NCBI GenBank assembly: GCA_017632095.1
Contig: JAGBSA010000172.1
Coordinates: 1 to 8,031 of the forward strand
DNA from: Bacteroidales bacterium
GTDB lineage: Bacteria; Bacteroidota; Bacteroidia; Bacteroidales; P3
Length of the DNA: 8,031 bases
Reading direction: 5' to 3'
A program made the position numbers and the translations under genes. The notes under the pieces are model-generated. The model made no database searches and was not told where the DNA came from. It saw only the letters and a list, made by a program, of their open reading frames with translations. Shown here in pieces: positions 5,897 to 8,031 of this stretch. Position 1 is the stretch's first letter. Each line of letters starts with the position of its first letter.

Positions 5897-7123
5897 ATGA
5901 TTATGAATGTTGAGGCTCTGAGGGAAGAATTTCCTATTTTGAAAGAAAAGATAAACGGAAAGCAATTAGTTTATTTGGATAATGCTGCAACAACTCAAAA
6001 ACCGCTTTGTGTGATAGAGGCTATGAGCAATTACTATCTTCATCACAATGCGAACGTTCATAGAGGTGTGCATACATTAAGCCAAATTGCTACCGATATG
6101 TTTGAAAAGGTGAGAGAGCAGGTGAGGAGTTATCTTAATGCAGCCCAAAGCAGCGAAATCATTTACACAAAAGGAGCAACTGAGGGCTTGAATCTGATTG
6201 CCGAAACTTTGAGTCAAACACTTAAAGTGGGTGATGAGATAATTATTAGCGAGAGTGAACATCATTCAAACATTGTTCCATGGCAGTTGGTTGCAGAAAA
6301 ACGAGGCTTAGTCCTAAAGGTGATTCCAATGAACGATGAGGGTTGTTTGCAAGTTGAAGAGTTAGATTCGCTAATCACTGAAAAAACAAGAGTAATCTCT
6401 GTTGCACAAGTCTCAAACTCTTTGGGAGTGGTGCATGATTTGAAAACAATTATATCAAAGGCAAGAGCATTTGGAGGAGATAAAATAAAAATAGTTGTAG
6501 ATGGGGCACAGGGTATAGTGCATTCAAAGGTTGATGTTAGAGAACTTGATTGTGACTTTTATTGTTTTTCAGCCCACAAGCTATATGCACCTATGGGTGT
6601 AGGTATTGTTTATGGTAAACAAGAGATATTAGAAACCCTTCCTCCATATCAAGGTGGTGGAGAAATGATTAAAGAGGTTAGCTTCGATAAAACTACGTTT
6701 AATGTTCCACCATATAGATTTGAAGCCGGTACACCTTCGGTTGCAGATGTTATAGGTTTGGGTGCAGCGTTGGAATTTCTTGAAGGTATTGGCTTGGATA
6801 AGATTTTCGCATACGAAGACGAGATAATGAACTATGCACAAAGTAGATTGAAAGCAATAGATGGAGTTAGAATTTATGCGGAATCAGCACACAAGGCTGG
6901 AAGTATTTCTTTTAATGTAGGCAATGTTCATCCTTTCGATGTAGGTACTCTTTTGGATCAATTAGGAATTGCAATCAGAACAGGGCATCATTGTGCTCAG
7001 CCGGTGATGAAGCATTTTGGAATACCGGGTACAGCAAGAGCTTCATTTGCTCTTTATACTACAAAGGCGGATATTGATGCTCTTGTAAATGGACTTGAAA
7101 GAATAATACCAATGTTATTATAA
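5897..7123 (+). CDS. sufS: Cysteine desulfurase SufS (type II)
   Basis: This PLP enzyme releases sulfur from L-cysteine as a protein-bound persulfide for Fe-S cluster assembly, usually handing it to SufE or SufU and the SufBCD scaffold. The 408-residue length fits the family. Visible motifs are LVYLDNAATTQKP near the N-terminus, HRGVHTLSQIAT, SESEHHSNIVPWQ, and CFSAHKLYAPMGVGIVYG with the PLP lysine Lys228. RTGHHCAQP carries the catalytic Cys366 in the context typical of group II enzymes. Two starts are possible: ATG at 5897 (MIMNVEAL) or ATG at 5903 (MNVEAL); family N-termini fit either. No Shine-Dalgarno or consensus promoter is visible upstream. No other suf gene is in the window; sufBCD, if present, would lie elsewhere. 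A yigZ-family gene follows after 12 bases and is probably co-transcribed. Confidence 0.96.
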   Translation: MIMNVEALREEFPILKEKINGKQLVYLDNAATTQKPLCVIEAMSNYYLHHNANVHRGVHTLSQIATDMFEKVREQVRSYLNAAQSSEIIYTKGATEGLNLIAETLSQTLKVGDEIIISESEHHSNIVPWQLVAEKRGLVLKVIPMNDEGCLQVEELDSLITEKTRVISVAQVSNSLGVVHDLKTIISKARAFGGDKIKIVVDGAQGIVHSKVDVRELDCDFYCFSAHKLYAPMGVGIVYGKQEILETLPPYQGGGEMIKEVSFDKTTFNVPPYRFEAGTPSVADVIGLGAALEFLEGIGLDKIFAYEDEIMNYAQSRLKAIDGVRIYAESAHKAGSISFNVGNVHPFDVGTLLDQLGIAIRTGHHCAQPVMKHFGIPGTARASFALYTTKADIDALVNGLERIIPMLL

Positions 7124-7135
7124 TATATTATTGTA

Positions 7136-7744
7136 ATGGCAGAAAGTTATCTCACTATCGAAAAACAGGCTGAGGCAATCTACAAAGAGAAAGGTAGTAA
7201 GTTTATTACTTTCGCTTATCCTGTGATTGACCAAGAGGAGATAAAACAAATATTGGCTGAGCTGAGAAAAAAATATTACGATGCTACACATCATTGTTAT
7301 GCCTATGTGTTAGGATTTGACAAAGAGGTGTTTCGTATGAACGATGACGGGGAACCATCTTCCACAGCGGGTAAACCGATATACGGACAAATAATTTCAA
7401 AAGATTTAACTAATATATTAGTAGTAGTGATTCGCTATTTCGGAGGGACAAAACTTGGAGTTAGCGGATTGATTAAAGCATACAAGGCTGCAACTCTTTT
7501 ATGTCTTGAAGAAGCTGTGGTTGTTGAAAAAAAAGTTCTGCGATTGTATGAAATAAGTTTTCCATACGACAAGATGAATACCGTTATGGGAATATTAAAA
7601 CATGCAAATGCTCAACAAAAACGTCATTCTTTCGATATGGATTGCAGTATGGAGGTGTTGATAAGCGAAGAAAATGCGAAAAAATTTGAAGAAGAAATTT
7701 CTAAAGTCTTAAATGTTAATTTTTCTTTTTTGGCAAAGGTTTAA
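7136..7744 (+). CDS. yigZ: YigZ/IMPACT (UPF0029) family protein
   Basis: This 202-residue cytoplasmic protein has the YigZ architecture. An N-terminal IMPACT domain (about residues 15-120) contains KEKGSKFITFAYPV, ATHHCYAYVLG, NDDGEPSSTAGKPI, and the family signature RYFGGTKLGVSGLIKAY at 100-116. The smaller C-terminal part (about 130-200) fits the DUF1949 domain. The eukaryotic homologue IMPACT regulates GCN2-dependent translation control. The bacterial role is unsettled, with nucleic acid or ribosome-associated functions proposed. The ATG lies 12 bases after the sufS stop in an A/T-only leader with no Shine-Dalgarno, and the stop is TAA. Sharing a transcript with sufS is likely but does not by itself indicate a shared function. 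Confidence 0.94.
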   Translation: MAESYLTIEKQAEAIYKEKGSKFITFAYPVIDQEEIKQILAELRKKYYDATHHCYAYVLGFDKEVFRMNDDGEPSSTAGKPIYGQIISKDLTNILVVVIRYFGGTKLGVSGLIKAYKAATLLCLEEAVVVEKKVLRLYEISFPYDKMNTVMGILKHANAQQKRHSFDMDCSMEVLISEENAKKFEEEISKVLNVNFSFLAKV

Positions 7745-7769
7745 TTGTTCATTGTTTTAATAAAGTGAA

Positions 7770-7797
7770 GTGTAAAACGTTGAAAATCAAATCTTGT
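7770..7797 (+). repeat. Direct repeat copy B, downstream of yigZ
   Basis: This is the second copy of the 28-base imperfect repeat, 23 of 28 identical to 5867-5894. Its right half is TGAAAATCAAATCTTGT (7781-7797). It lies 25 bases after the yigZ stop in non-coding DNA and so flanks the sufS-yigZ pair together with copy A. Confidence 0.4.
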
Positions 7798-7899
7798 TTT
7801 GTTAGAAATCTTTCTTAAAATAATGTTGAAAAAACTGTCGTAAAAATTTTTTTAATTGATTTTTTTTTCATACGAAGCCTCAAAATAAGCTAATGTAAT

Positions 7900-7929
7900 C
7901 GTATTTGTACTGCAATTCAGTAAAATACG
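7900..7929. other. Strong stem-loop / interrupted inverted repeat
   Basis: CGTATTT (7900-7906) pairs with AAATACG (7923-7929), and TACTG (7908-7912) pairs with CAGTA (7918-7922). The result is a 12-bp stem with one bulged G (7907) and a CAATT loop. A T-tract follows on neither strand, so it is not a standard intrinsic terminator. It lies 155 bases after the yigZ stop. It could be a processing or stability element, an operator, or a structured part of the leader of a gene beyond the right edge. Confidence 0.6.
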
Positions 7930-8031
7930 GAATAATTAAATAAAAGTTCGGTATCACAAGTCTTAAAACAGACTATTTAGAGTGGTTTTCTATACAAATA
8001 AAATCCGAATTCACCAAAATAAAATCACAAA

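Larger units (their letters stand above)
7745..8031. other. AT-rich non-coding region at right edge
   Basis: No open reading frame of useful length is seen on either strand. The region holds the repeat copy at 7770-7797, long A/T tracts (seven Ts at 7847-7853 and nine at 7860-7868), the strong hairpin at 7900-7929, and a small 5-bp stem AGTCT/AGACT at 7959-7974 with a 6-base loop. No TAnnTTTG box was found in either direction. It may be the 3' flank of yigZ together with the distal upstream region of a gene beyond the window. Confidence 0.6.

Noticed and set aside
6077..6841. Minus-strand frames inside sufS (6077-6265 and 6629-6841)
   Set aside because: They are antisense shadows of a fully conserved sufS.
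7754..7800. Weak inverted repeats GTTTTA/TAAAAC (7754-7759 and 7773-7778) as a yigZ terminator
   Set aside because: The stem is only 6 bp, nearly all A/T, with a 13-base loop and no T-tract directly after, so it is not convincing as a terminator.
1..8031. Defence system, mobile element, CRISPR or phage cargo
   Set aside because: No transposase, integrase, nuclease, toxin, reverse transcriptase or repeat-spacer pattern was found. All genes are core housekeeping families in conventional arrangement.

Overview
The window is a low-GC chromosomal segment from a member of the Bacteroidota, most likely order Bacteroidales. Three intergenic promoters match the Bacteroidetes -33 TTG/TTTG and -7 TAnnTTTG pattern. 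Start codons mostly lack Shine-Dalgarno sequences. The gene order (ftsX, DUF3098, uppP, truB; and Nudix, pyrE, SRPBCC) is one I recall as typical of this phylum. I see no mobile element, CRISPR array, tRNA, rRNA or phage gene.

Layout. Positions 1-2596 hold a minus-strand operon read right to left: ftsX (cell division/envelope), a small DUF3098 membrane protein, uppP (undecaprenyl pyrophosphate recycling) and truB (tRNA pseudouridine 55 synthase), which runs off the left edge. The gaps are 16, 9 and 3 bases. At 2597-2697 two back-to-back consensus promoters drive ftsX leftward and a monofunctional aspartate kinase rightward. The kinase gene (2698-4008) converges on a Nudix hydrolase gene (3967-4602, minus strand), and their 3' ends overlap by 42 bases. 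The Nudix gene is divergent from pyrE (4601-5254), and the two start codons share one CATG. A clear intrinsic terminator follows pyrE. Next come a SRPBCC-fold protein (5329-5751), the cysteine desulfurase sufS (5897-7123) and, 12 bases later, a YigZ/IMPACT-family gene (7136-7744). The last 287 bases are very AT-rich and non-coding, with one strong hairpin.

The genes are core housekeeping functions: envelope growth, tRNA modification, aspartate-family amino acids, pyrimidine synthesis and Fe-S/sulfur supply. I see no evidence for a new multi-gene system. The most notable observation is an in-frame amber codon at codon 121 of an otherwise well-conserved truB, with homology continuing in the same frame to the window edge. 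Eight of the nine complete genes end in TAA, and the only gene ending in TAG has an in-frame TAA one codon further on. The truB codon may therefore be a nonsense mutation, a sequencing error or, much less likely, amber read-through. Other points of interest are a near-leaderless pyrE transcript, the overlapping gene ends and starts, the 7900-7929 hairpin and a 28-base imperfect direct repeat flanking sufS-yigZ.
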